DNA from: Cordia subcordata
Lineage: Eukaryota > Streptophyta > Magnoliopsida > Boraginales > Cordiaceae
Reading direction: 5' to 3'
DNA length: 64,000 bases
Assembly (NCBI GenBank): GCA_028554755.1
Contig: JAPTOF010000002.1
Span: forward strand, 28,899,001 to 28,963,000
The position numbers were made by a program, and so were the translations under genes. This document shows, one piece after another, positions 49,001 through 60,749 of this stretch. Positions within the stretch are counted from its first letter, which is position 1. Every line of letters begins with the position of its first letter. The notes under the pieces were generated by a model that searched no databases, was not told the origin of the DNA, and saw only the letters and a program-made list of their open reading frames with translations.

Positions 49001-52000
49001 AAAGCACATCTCCCAATTCTAACCCTAAAAGTCAATTTCACTCAATGTACAGAATACTTGAGCACCTGTCCCCTCTTCGATTGGAGACAGGCATCTCTTA
49101 TTGTAAACATACAAATTTTGCAGCATCCTGATTTGACAGTAACATCTGAGGAAAGAGTTCTCAATGCAATCTTAGTGTGGTGCTTGCAAGCAAAGGAATT
49201 ATATGGATGGGACGAAGTAGATCAAATGGTGCTAAATTCATCGCCTGAACATCTCTTCAGGGAGAGGCTTAACTCGCTTGATGTTTTCCTGCATCTAGTG
49301 CGCTTCCCATTGCTTCCATATGAGTTGCTTAACAAGGTATGGGATTCCACAGAGAGTATGAGTTATAATCATATTTATCTGCTGATATAAGTATAGTCCC
49401 TGACTCTTACTCTTCCTTTTCCACTGTTCTGAAATATTGCAGTTGGAAAGGAGCAGCCTCAGCCAGAAACTTCCTTCTTTCAGTAATCTGGTAATTTAAT
49501 TTGCATGAAGACATACCGGAATAAGTCTACTGCATAAACGAGATTTCAGTGGTTACTGATGTTATTTTCTTTGTATGATAATACTTTATCAGGTGCGTGA
49601 GGCCATCACTTTTCTAGAATGTGGATTTCCTGGTCCTCAGAAACATCAAAAGTAAGTTTGAAAATAATAGGACATTCTGGAAATGACTGAAGTTTATGGC
49701 ATTACATTTTCTGCCAGGATTCTTCAATTTTCTGTTGTATGCCTCTGTAGAATTTCTTCGAACTCTCTGATATATAAAACAGAATGTAGATTAACATGAA
49801 GAGGCCAAGGCCAAGGCTAGGTATTAGGAGGGGCCAAGGATACCTATATGATTGAGTTGCAAAAACTTCTGGATGGGCACATGAGACAACAAATAAACGA
49901 AATTGATTAAGAGGCTAGCTAAACATGAGAAGATGTCCACTTGATCGGGGCACATGTAGCCAACAACAAATTGAAGCAAAATCAAGAGAGAAGAAAGAGA
50001 CACACAACAGGTCAACTACATCCACAGGTGAAGGAAGAGCATTATCCACTTATCAACTATAGGCAGTAATATAAAGACTGAGAATTGTCAAAACCAAAAG
50101 CAGGAAATGCAGTCATACCTTTACTCTTAATCTCACAAACTATTCACATTCTCATATTGAAGACTGGTAGCTGCCTTTTTCATAGATGCACCCCCTTTCC
50201 ACTTTCAACGGAAATTCGAAGTAGGAGTAGGTGACTTGGTCACTATTAAGAAAATTAATAAATGGAGTTTGGGAAAATGAGGCCAAATGGGGAAAGAGCC
50301 AAGAAAGTACTCAACACTTGGATCATTCTTCTATCTAATCACCCATGTCGGAGTGTATTAGTATAGAAACAGAAATATCAGCTTGTACTCTTGTTCTTCT
50401 TCCATATTTTCTCTTTCAAAGATGCAGGGAGGATCAAATCTAGGATCTTTGAATTGAGGAATAGGAAGCAAATTCATTGAGATAATAATAAAAACTAATT
50501 GAAAATGTTTGGTGGGACTACCTCTAGTAGTAGTTGAGGAAAATTAAGAGGACTTAAAAATAAACAAGAATTTAAGGAAGAATAAGAGGCTTGATCTTTG
50601 TCCCCGGGGATGCCCCAGCGGTAAGAGCTGGAGACAGACATGGCTCATGACCCGAGTTTGAATCTAGTCCAATGCCTTGAGTTGAGTGCCTTCGGCTTGC
50701 TTGGTGCACAGTATAGGGGACGTGCTGTGCATCGGGGGTTTACTAGTTGGTGGTCGAGCTCAGTCAATTGGATTTCCCTCACCATTAAAAGAAAAAAAAG
50801 GGAAGAAAGAGGTTTGATCTCTTATTTCTTCAAGGATATTGCCCCTTGGACATTACTACTACCTCTAAAACCTTTCAAGCTGACTTGTTGTCTGGCTGCA
50901 TCCATGTTAACCAAGTGCTTTGTGTTTTCTAGTCTTGATATATTGGCTAGTTATAATCAAATTATCAGATTGCATCTAAGTATTTATGAAGTCATACCTA
51001 ATCATGAGGTGTTGAGATGTTGATGCCTTTGGAGTTTGTTGTCCAGTGTCAGATTCCAACATAGACGATCCAGTTTTAAGGAGCTCCAGTACATATGTGA
51101 CGGTGATAGCAATGGAGTTCTTTTTTTTGCCGGAACATCATATGGAGAACACCAGTGGGTAAACCCGGTTCTGACAAAGGTATATCTTCAACTGTGATTA
51201 CCTTTCTCTTTTGTTTTAATCAGTGTTATCTCAATCCAACATATTTCATGTTCCAGAGGATAACAATTACAGCTAGTAGTCCGCTATCAAGATATACAGA
51301 TCCGAAGGTTTTGGGTTCAAGGACTTTCCAGGTATGAGGCAACAAACAAAACTTATAGTCCTTTTGTTATATTTCACGCATTTGTTATTGTAGAAGTCAA
51401 AGAAGTTTATTGTGCATAGGGTACTTCGTTTGCTGGGCCCCGAATTGAAGATAGACAGAATTGTTCATGGTGGATGGTAGACATTGGCCAGGATCATCAG
51501 GTATGTGTGGTTTACTTTCATGATATTTGTTGTTTTAGAGCAGTTGCTGTTACATGGAGCCACATACTTGGTATGCCTGTCTATAACATATGATATAAGG
51601 TGCCAGTGTTTGCCATAAATATTACTTTCGTATCAAACTGAATTTAAACATAGGACAAAGAGAGAAATTTTGGTAAATTTAGCAGCAGAAGATGAAGACA
51701 AATGAAGGCAATATTGTGAAACAAAAAGTGCTTGAATATTTAGTATTAGGAAAACCAATCTAAATGGCTGGTCCTATGTGGACCCTCACTATCCTTATTT
51801 TGTTTGAGTATCTTCATTATCATAATTTCCATCGTTAAACAGTTCATACCTGCCAAAGTAAGAGAACTAGTATTGTGTTGCTATGATATTGATTTAAGCT
51901 TAATATCTTACTTTCATCTCGTTGTTATTCTGACACCTACTCTGTTCTGCCATGCTATTTGGCTTCTTCTCTGTCATTACACCGGCCCCCGCAAAAATGA

Positions 52001-52578
52001 ACTGGCCCATGAATGTGCATGCACTCAAATATCTAAGCTTAAAAATTGTTATTTGTTTAGCAACAAATAAGATACTAGTAATAACTGGTAGCAGAACAAA
52101 GTTTATCACCAGAGTAAGAATGTTTCTGATGCAAATTGTGTTGATGGGTGATGCAGCTAATGTGCAACTATTACACATTAAGACAGGACGGCTCAAGAGC
52201 ATTCATGAGATATTGGAATTTTCAGGTATTCAAAATGCATGTACGATATATAGGGACATATCCACATTCGTGAACGTCTTATCAAGATCTCTAAATGCAC
52301 AATCTTTTCCGGATTTGGCTACCCTGAATGATCATATAATTTTGTTGACTGAATTCCAGGGTTCTATGGACGGGCAGAATTGGACAAACTTGAGGGTGCA
52401 TGAGAATGACCTGACAGTATGCAAGCCTGGGCAATTTGCATCGTGGGCCATCGTTGGCCCGAATGCTTTGCTTCCCTTCAGATACTTCAGAGTTCGCTTA
52501 ACTGCTCCTACCACAGATGGCAACAACCCCTGGAGCTGTTGCATCTGCTTCTTGGAGCTCTATGGCTACTTCCGTTAG
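46003..52578 (+). CDS. BTB/POZ protein with Methyltransf_FA, two BTB, BACK and discoidin domains, 800 aa, complete
   Basis: Resembles Arabidopsis At2g30600-type BTB proteins, likely CUL3 adaptors; substrates are unknown. Twelve coding exons: 46003-46791, 47439-47768, 48087-48317, 48661-48822, 49124-49336, 49443-49490, 49593-49651, 51053-51179, 51257-51331, 51420-51500, 52157-52225, 52360-52578, totalling 2403 bp in phase. Start MMEEKQKKSL; the upstream GTG of the open frame was rejected. Domains: farnesoic-acid-methyltransferase-like fold about 10-185 (ending QYIGLSSWDKHVGYRNV); BTB1 about 200-300 (ELSDMFFIVGEEEKAVPAHK); BTB2 about 341-410 (YSDIEVCVEGYDLAAKLHKV); BACK about 430-590 (SEERVLNAILVWCLQ); discoidin/F5-8C-like about 630-800 (SWWMVDIGQDHQ; RYFRVRLTAP). 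Intron 2 contains a MITE and intron 7 a SINE. A partial copy lies at 32.8-33.3 kb. Confidence 0.93.
47799..48023. mobile_element. Tourist-like MITE in BTB gene intron 2
   Basis: Ends GGCCTCTTTGGATTGGCC and AGCCAATCCAAATGAGCC are inverted repeats, with a T-rich to A-rich interior, 225 bp. Same TIR family as 8239 and 23241. The left end lies 31 bp from the exon 2 donor and the right end 64 bp from the exon 3 acceptor, so it fills most of the intron. Confidence 0.7.
50598..50800 (+). mobile_element. tRNA-derived SINE in BTB gene intron 7
   Basis: About 203 bp. It starts with a tRNA-like head (GGGATGCCCCAGCGGTAAGA as A-box region, GAGTTTGAATCTAGTCC as B-box region), then a non-tRNA body, and ends in an A-rich tail (ATTAAAAGAAAAAAAAG). 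It is flanked by a roughly 20-bp target duplication: GGAAGAATAAGAGGCTTGAT.. (50576-50597) and GGAAGAAAGAGGTTTGATCT (50801-50820). The paralogous stretch at about 33040-33075 has the target only once and no SINE, which confirms the insertion boundaries. Confidence 0.85.
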
Positions 52579-52880
52579 ATCTGCTCCTCTGAGGGTGATC
52601 ATGTTAGGTTTTTAGCATAATGAATAAGAAAAATCAACACGCTAGAAGCTACTGTGTCTTGGCATCTTTTCTTTTTTGACCTTTTGTGAGTGTTTGGCTT
52701 TCTCTGGTTGATGAATGTGAAGAAAGTTGATTCCAATAGGTGTGATGTTTTGACTTGCCCAAGTGCAATAAAGTGTGAAGTTTTTCCTCCCTCTTTTTGT
52801 CCTGGTAGAAGGAAACTTCATCAATAAAGGTTGTGCAAATCATCCAAACCAAGTGGGATGGTTCTGCAGCTGGACACCTA
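52579..52880. other. 3' flank of the BTB gene
   Basis: Probably 3' UTR and downstream sequence. I see no poly(A) signal I would commit to and no ORF of note. Confidence 0.4.
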
Positions 52881-52919
52881 GAGGGGGTGATTGCTTTTTC
52901 CAGCAGTTTCTGTATCATT

Positions 52920-53185
52920 TTCAACAATGATGCAATATGTTGCCAAGTTCTTGTGCTGATTGGCTAGCAAACCAAAGTATTAGGAGCTCAGCTTCTAGTG
53001 CAGATGTTGCACTGAATGGACTTGATCCGAATTTGCCACAGCTCCATTTGCAGTAGGGCATACTAAACCGGCAGCTACACGAGCTGTGTCCCTACCAGAG
53101 AGAACGGCATCCACTTCAGTCTTAACAATCCCAGGGCGTGGGCAGATCCAGGTGTGCTTTACTCGATATAATTGCAAACAGCTTT
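52920..53185 (-). pseudogene. RNase H-like (RVT_3) domain relic of a non-LTR retroelement or related gene
   Basis: On the minus strand, WICPRPGIVKTEVDAVLSGR, then RVAAGLVCPTANGA, and after a one-base frame change KFGSSPFSATSALEAELLIL, follows the pattern of plant RNase H-like domains: W-x-P-P-x-G-x-x-K-x-x-x-D, a G-x-V strand, then S-A-x-x-A-E. At least one frameshift and no full domain make it a relic. The catalytic Asp/Glu pattern is only partly visible. Confidence 0.45.
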
Positions 53186-54298
53186 ATCTTTTGAGTATGT
53201 AACATCTTTACATCAGGAAATTAAGGGGACTCAAGTGTCAAGCTGCGATTATCTGTTTTGACTACGGACAAGTTGAACTGGCTGGAATGGTTGACTCTTC
53301 GGTTGATATAAAGTTATTATTTACAAGTTCATCTTCTTATAACGCTACTGTTGACATAATTAAACCCCGTCATTTTCATCATGCGTGTGTTATTGCTGTA
53401 GGCCGGTTGACTTTTTCAGTCCTCATACTGCCACATGCGCATCAACCAGGGTATGCTTGACATTTTTCAATGTTGACGTGTTATTGTCATGCATACCTTA
53501 TAGCTGATTAAAGAACAATTATCAACCAGGTAATGCCAAGCATTTTCAATTTTGACATGTCTTCATGCATACCTTAAAGCTTTTTTAAAATATCCATGGT
53601 GGTTGCTTACACCGGCTATGTCAATACAAATGCATTGCTGCTACTGCTCACATAGGGGGTGCCTGAAGGTGTCTTTCACTGCTTCCCCTCCCTCCTTTCC
53701 CCGGCCGGACCAAAAGGGTGTTTTACCAAATCTTATTTTGTGCTTATAGCATATGAAGGGGAAAAAAAAAAGGGCTGGTGTGGTTGAATTCTACTTTGTA
53801 AGTGGTTAAGCACCCAAATAATCGTAAAATTGAACTCAACTCTAGAATGGCCCTTAAATCAACCAACATTTTGTTACACTAACCAACATCAATAGGTTCC
53901 TAATCAACTTTAAGAAACTGCTGAAGTTGCAATGGAAGATGACAAACCCAATCAAAATACAAGCTTTTTAAGTTTTGACCCTTGAACATCAAGTATTGAC
54001 ACTGATCAAGTATTCAACTCGTAGCTTGGATGTTCTCTTCGTCGTGTTGATCATATGTATCTGCCTATATGAATTGCTAACACATGTATGAACAAGCTCA
54101 CTGATTTCCTATTCTTCGAACATGCGGACAATTGACTACTAACCAAAAACATAGTTGAGTCCATTCTTTCATGAACTCTTCAGAGCTCTAATTTCCAACA
54201 CCAACACAAAATACTAATTGTTTTTCAAATACTATAACCTAAACACATTTACCATGAAAATTAAATATCAGATTTCCTGCAAAATCTGATTCGATAAC
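53186..54298. other. Convergent intergenic region, no gene recognised
   Basis: Lies between the 3' ends of the BTB gene and the KEN-box gene. Holds one tandem duplication (53441-53582). Otherwise no exon or element was recognised. Confidence 0.4.
53441..53582. repeat. Tandem duplication, two ~80-bp copies
   Basis: Both units start ATCAACCAGG (53441 and 53521) and continue through TCATGCATACCTTA. The second is about 62 bp because of an internal deletion. Confidence 0.7.
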
Positions 54299-55681
54299 TC
54301 AGATTTTCCTAACCCTTCTTGCTGTAGTTTTCCTCTGCCCAATAACAGTAGTGGATGGTGTTGCAAAAGTTGGCTTTTTGTTCTCCTTGCTAGTCATGCT
54401 TCTCAGCAAATACCTTGGAGTTGCAGCCTCAGCTCTCTTTTCTGTCATAGGTGTTGATGGAACTGTCTTCCTTATGCTGCCCTCGTATTTCTTAGCCTCG
54501 CCTCTTCTCTTCACAGACTCAACTCTAACACCAAGATCGTAAACTGGCTTCTTCTCTTCCCCTGTTTCGCCTTTCTTTCTCCTTAACCTCTCATTTCTTC
54601 TAGCAGAATACTCTTCATAGAACCTGCCTCTCTCAAACAATGGACTTCTGTTAGCATTGAAAGTATTAGCAATACTAACATCATCTGCATCAGTTTTCCC
54701 AAATTCTTGCTGCACCATTTTTGCCAGGGCCCTCAATTCACACGAAATGGTTTGGTACTCTGGACGCAGATCAAATTCTTCATTGTCCATTGCACGCTTT
54801 GGCTTCTGGGATTTTGTTAAGGAACCTGTTTAAGAGATAATTAACTTAATTAAGCAATGAAACACTACACTTTGGTGGCAATATAAGTCACTCTCTTCAA
54901 ATCCCCTGCCTCAAAAAAAACACCACAGAAAATCTGAAATCTAACATGACAAAAAAATGAATGGATGAAAAGTCTATAGGCACTAGAATGCTCAACAGAT
55001 TGGTCGCCGAAATTACTTCTTCAAATCCTTATCCTTCGAGAAAAAAAACACACAAAAATGCTAATCTCTAACACGATAACATTTGAAATGAATTTAGGAA
55101 TCAGACCAGCTGGTTGCAAAAGTCACCCTTCAAATCCCCCCTACTCAATGAAAGAATACATGAAAATCTAATGCCCAACATGACAAAAATGAAATAACAC
55201 AAGATAGTTTGGTTGCAAAAATCATCCTATCCAAATAAACCTCAACTCTTTTACCCACAAAAAAATAAAAAGAAAAAAACTGTGTCTTGTCCATGTTGCA
55301 TAAAATCCCTATAATTCCAAAACTCGTTGATATCTATATGCAACATTCTTCAAAATATTCAAAATATAGGGTATTAACAAGTTTTGAAATACAAGGCTTT
55401 TATGCGACGTTAACAAATTACACAGTAGGGTATTTTTCAATACAAAGACTGATATCTAGAAAGATAATAATGAAACTAGAAATAGTTAAGAAAGTTTGAA
55501 TCACTACTTCGGAAAAAAAAAAAGCGAAGAAACTAATGTAACATATGCTAAATCTTGAAAATAACACATAGATACCCGGTGGTGTCTGCACAGCAGTGGT
55601 TGAAGGGGGTTGAACAACACGGCGAGAACGGAGGCGGATGGGAGAACGAGCCAGTGGAGGCTTGCAAATTGATCTCATCAT
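54299..55681 (-). CDS. Small basic KEN-box protein, 210 aa, function unknown
   Basis: Two exons join in phase: 55681-55576 and 54825-54299 (TGA), GT-AG. The protein is very basic and probably disordered apart from one predicted helix (PEYQTISCELRALAKMVQQE). Features seen: an N-terminal PLARSPIRLRSRRV motif; SP/TP sites typical of CDK targets (RSPLF, STPMT, ATPRY); and a KEN box in MTSKENKKP near residue 184, a recognition signal for the APC/C. An MSA-like G2/M promoter motif lies 346 bp upstream. Together these suggest a cell-cycle protein, but I cannot name the family, and the functional reading is inference. A second ATG (55678) directly follows the chosen start. Confidence 0.75.
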
Positions 55682-56026
55682 CTCTTCTTCACCAAATGAA
55701 GAAAAAAAAAAAAATCAATCAAGTTGATGATATAATACCAACTGCTGAATATAACCCTGACCAAGTAAACAAAAATGGTGAAAGATTGTTTCAAAGAAAA
55801 TACTTAGTCTTCGAAAATGAAGAAGAAAAAGTCTTCAAGCGCTTGTTAAGCTTACCCTTCTTTTGTTTGTGGCGTTTGAAATTTAGTGAAAATGGCTCTC
55901 GAGTTCTTGAAACAGCCAATAGTTTATTGTTTTTCTCCTGTTCGTGGGGGTGTTTATATTTTTTGGGAATAGAATAAATTATGAATTGATGTGTCGGTTT
56001 GAATTTTTCTGAAGAGGAGCGTCGTC

Positions 56027-56037
56027 TACAACGGTCA
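56027..56037 (+). promoter_or_regulatory. MSA-like motif upstream of the KEN-box gene
   Basis: TACAACGGTCA matches YCYAACGGYYA at 10 of 11 positions with the AACGG core intact. It is 346 bp upstream of the ATG of the minus-strand gene at 54.3-55.7 kb; MSA sites act in either orientation. As a single motif it could be chance. Confidence 0.4.
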
Positions 56038-57027
56038 TATTTTACGCTTGATCCGACGGTTCAGAATCTTTGCTTTTCATAAATAATGACGTCTAGTCAT
56101 TTTCGTATACCTTCTGAAAATAATAGATTAGGGCAAATTTTTCAAAATTAGGATCACAACTTAATATCTGATTTAATGTATTGGATTTTTCTGAGGCTCC
56201 AGTGTGGCAAATTTTCAAGTTAAGATCCTAATTTTATACCTCATGATTTGATGTTTAGACTTGGATAACTATAAGCACATAACAAGTTTATGTAATGAAT
56301 AAAAGTTTCATTGCACCTCTATTGTCTGCAATGTTCTAATAGTGTTAAAATTTATAATAAAAAAACATTAATAATCTTAGTTGAACTCACGCATACAAAG
56401 TGCAACTATTAACAAGTAACAATGTAATTTTCAAATTGAATTTTCGAATATATTAGCATAAGAGTGTGCAGCCCAAACGGCACACAAGTCGATCGTGTTC
56501 TCTTCGTTCAAAAATTAACATAAGAGTGTAAAAGCCACCTGTGCTATATCAATGTAATTCTTGAATATTATTAAAAAATAAGATAAATATTTTTAAAATT
56601 TCATATAAAGTCTAATGATTTAGATAATATTAACTCCTTGGTTGTGTTTATTTGTTTAGATTTTTTGAGTATAAAATTGGAATTGGAAAAAAAAAAAAGT
56701 TAAGCCTCCAATTCCAAAAACTTAAGCATTTAATTTATTAACAAATACATTTAATTTTGCTAACCGACTTGTTGTAGTACTTTTGGTACTATAGGGATGT
56801 TATGTCCTTATGTTGGACCATAGGGTGGTATGGTGCATTTTACCGTTTGGATTTTTTAGACCTCCTAGTTCTAATTTTGCTTTTTCTTATAAGTTGTATT
56901 CTTAAGAGATTAGCCTTTGATTAAAAGTTGTCTAAACCCTAAAAATCATAATAATACCCAAAGCAAATATTTGAGTAGGGTGAAGCTACCTTTTCCATTT
57001 GTATAATGAAAAACTTTTCTTTTTCAG

Positions 57028-57720
57028 GTAAAGGATTAATACTATATTAATCACGCACTATATAAAAGAAAGTCAATAAATTTTGACTGAATTAATGTCA
57101 GTAAACAAAAAGCTATTCGAAACACTAATTGCCATACATAGATGAGTTAAATGTTTATGTGCAACACTTCATGTCATTCATACTTGATTTGCACGAAAGG
57201 TGACCTTGGGCATGAAAAAGTATACAAATTCGTCCCATTCATGTAATTTCGTTTAGAATATTAATGGGTAAAAGATCAATATTATATTAATCACACGCAA
57301 TATAAAAGAAAATCAATAAATTCCGATTGAATTAAAATCAGTCATGGAAAGCTATTCAAAACGATAATTGCCATAGTTAAATGCATTAAATGTTTTGTGT
57401 ATAACACTTTATATCATAGGTGACCTTGGGCATGAAAACGTATACAAATTCGTCCTTTATGTAATTTTGTTTAAATTAATAGGTAAAAGATTAAATTATC
57501 TACTCACACGCTATATGAAAGAAAATTAATAAATTCCGATTGAATTAACGTCGGTCAACAAGAAGCTATTTAAAATGCCAATTGCCATATTTAAATGCAT
57601 TAAAAGTTTTATATACAATACCTCATGTCATTCATACCTGATATGCACAAAAGGTGACCTTGGGCATGAAAAAACATACAAATTCGTCCCATTTAGGTAA
57701 TTTCGTTTAGAATATTAATG
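57028..57720. repeat. Tandem array, three ~213-240 bp units
   Basis: Units start at about 57028, 57267 and 57482, with GGTAAAGGATTAAT/GGTAAAAGATCAAT/GGTAAAAGATTAAA. Each contains GGTGACCTTGGGCATGAAAA and ACAAATTCGTCC near its end. Unit 2 lacks about 25 bp, including the TCATTCATAC segment. The units have diverged noticeably. No ORF runs through the array. Confidence 0.85.
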
Positions 57721-59127
57721 TGTGGTGGTATTTATTCGAGATTTGAATTTAAAAAAAGAAAATGAGCTTGCTCGCGTATTCGAATATGGGCGCCATGGAA
57801 ATGCCACACGCTGACTTAGTTATTTTAAAGCCCGAGGCGACACTGGCCCAATTTTTGTCACAATTATTTCGAAGCCCCACCAAAAGTTTAACAAATTCAA
57901 AACGTGAAAAGAAATTATGAAACGTCGCAAAAAAAATATATATATTAATTTAGGTTTTTCTTGGCCTAGTTATGAAATTTTAACTGTTGAATTACAAAAG
58001 TTTGGACAATATAACTTCTCATAGAAGTATCATTAAATGATGTTGTTAACTATTTCATCTTGTATTTTAGACGTTCAACTTTTAGTAGTTTTTTGGATAA
58101 CATTATACTTTAAAAAATATAGAATGATATGTTTAAAAAGAAAAGTATTAAAAAAAATCTCATAAAAGTAATACTTCTCAAAAATTCTTTTCTAAAAGCT
58201 CCATTTTACAATTTTCATTTTTTTGGCTTTAGTTTTACATTAAACTAGTTTTTGTCCCATGCGTTGCACGGATTTTAGTGTCAATTTGGCATTATAAATT
58301 TAATCAACTATATATTACCTATTTGACAAATAGAAATTTTACGTTAATTATATATAGATATGTACATATTATATAAAATATCTTTCACACTAATTTAACT
58401 ACACAGCTGAAAATATACTACTGTTATCATATTACGTACTTGATTGTAAGTTTGGAAATTTTGATGGGCGAGTCATTCGTACTTTCATCTTCCATGCCCT
58501 CAGACTAATATTAATCTTATCAACAAAATCATATCGGTTAGCCATAGTCATCTAAATATATACAGGAACATATGAATGATTCAAGATGGCATGATTAAGA
58601 GAAAAAAATATTCAAATATTTAAAAATAAACAACTACAGGACACAAAGACATATATTGCCATGCTTGAATATCAAGAAGAGAACCTCGGTTATTTTAGCG
58701 GTATTAATTACAACTTTAGATGACATCATTATTAAGTGACGAATATATATTTAGGTAGTTGCACGTATATAGTCTCCACTATCTAGCTTAAGCTTTGGAG
58801 CTCATTTTGTAGGTTTTACCTGTTAATTTAATTTGACCTGAAGGAGCTAGCAAAAAAATACTAATGGCAATATACTAACGTTCATGCAAGCGAGAAAGAT
58901 AAAAACACGTACCCTGTTAAGTAACTTACTTGACGACTTTCTTATGTGGATGGGGAAAATGGTGAGTAAAATACAAAATATGAATGGTGAATAAATACAA
59001 AAAAAATAACAACGATGAATTAAGAAAAACATTAGTTGGAATAGGCAGTCTGTTGACTTGAAGGAATTTTCCATTTAAGCATATGCAAGTATCCATATAA
59101 TTACCCAAATTTTTTATCTTCATTTTT

Positions 59128-59385
59128 AGGCCAGAATTTATGGTGCTAATTAAGCGACCAGTTAACTCTAGATTGGTTCCAAATTAAATTAAAGTTACTA
59201 TATTCTACAGTTTTACTAACTTGGTTCGGAATTAATTTGGAAAATTTTTCATTAGAAGGCTAGAATAGGTGTGCTAATTAAGATGACAACTAATTTTTGG
59301 TCCACTCCAAAATTAAAGGCTGTTTACTCGTTTTACTAATTTGGTTCAAATTTGATTTGAAAAGTTTTGAAATGGTGGTCCGTTG
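59128..59385. repeat. Degenerate tandem duplication (~130 bp units)
   Basis: Two units (about 59128-59258 and 59259-59385) share GGTGCTAATTAAG/TGTGCTAATTAAG, TTTTACTAAyTTGGTTC and GATTTGAAAAGTTTT-like blocks. Unit edges are approximate. Confidence 0.5.
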
Positions 59386-60749
59386 ACTTGATGTGTTCTC
59401 TAATTTGTAATTAAGATTTGGATTCATATCACAAATAATAATATCAAATTGAAAAACAAAATCGTTGTGATAATCTTTATATTATACAAAAGAAGATACG
59501 TTCTTTTTTGATACATATCATATGTCATCATGCTTTTTTTAAATTTTAAAATTTTATTTTGTATTTTTACTTGTTTAATTGTTTAATTTCTTAGTTTTTG
59601 AATTTCTAAATTTTTATTTTTAATTCTTTTAAGTTTTTATTTTTTTATTTTTTTATTTTAAAAATTTTAATTTTCAATTTTTTATTCTTTAAGGAATAGG
59701 GTAGCGAAGGGTAGGAGGGTAGAGGAAGTGTTCGAAGTTCTAGTGGAAGAGAAAGAGAAAAAGTTATTATTTGAAAAATATTTTCTTTGTTTTGGTCCCC
59801 AGAAATATTTTATTTTATTTATAATTAACTTTTTTTATTAATCACAAAATATTTTTGAGCTAACTTATTTTCAGGTGCCAGGTCAACAACAAATTTAGAC
59901 TTTAATTCATAATTTACGGAAACTCTGACTGCTGCATAGGAAAGCTTGAGCACATTGGTACGTGCCAAATGACAACGATCTTGGTATTTCCTCTTAAATA
60001 TTACGTCACAATGCCACTCGTCCATGTACGATATCACCCCCATCTTCATCCTTGCCCGCCTTTTATGGTGTCTGGAGTAACGGGGTTGTTGATGTTCAGG
60101 TGGGCGTCACTGAGTTACACAATTTCGTCACATTTAATGCTCAAGCTTTTAAATTTTTAATACGGATGGACATTATAGTGTCACACGTATCACTAAAAAT
60201 TAGATATGTATAAGACTTGGGAGTGGGCACGTACTACTAATTCCATGCACAAACTAAGACTTCAATGCATGGACAAAATCGGATAGAGCAGACCACCAAG
60301 GTAGTCAGCCTATCACCTCCGGCACTTTATGGCGGTCGGGTCCTTAGGAGGATTAGTTAAGCCATGCTCAGGGATGACATCGACCTTATTAATGTGAGCT
60401 GCGAGGTGAAATACATCTCATTTGAAGCTGCTTGTCAAATCTTATAATTATAGAGGATCCCCAATTAAGGTTACACAGGCCCATCCAAAGCATATATGCT
60501 TCAAACACATTTCCTTTTTTTTTTTCCCCTCTTTTTTGATAACTCTTGTATTGATTTGATCCTCGTAGATCATCTCGAGAGAGAAAAGCTCGCCATTTTT
60601 TTTTTTTTTTGCAAGTTGTTTGATGGTTGACGAAAAACGGTATACGTAAAGTAAGGCTTTGTCAGATGTAAAAGTAAAATTAATGTCAAAACATCTAAGA
60701 AATGATTATTTAATTAAATTTGTCACTTATACTCACAACATTCATTTAG

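Larger units (their letters stand above)
56040..60748. other. Long AT-rich intergenic region with tandem repeats
   Basis: No gene recognised on either strand; in particular no N-terminal FMO exons with a GxGxxG FAD motif. It contains the three-unit tandem array at 57028-57720, a two-unit degenerate repeat at about 59128-59385, and a short block GTCCCATGCGTTGCACGG near 58254 that resembles common plant repeat ends. Confidence 0.45.

Noticed and set aside
51952..52578. 208-codon plus-strand frame over the last BTB exons
   Set aside because: Only the last 73 codons are in the BTB frame (exon 12). The upstream part reads through introns and uses the wrong frame for exon 11.
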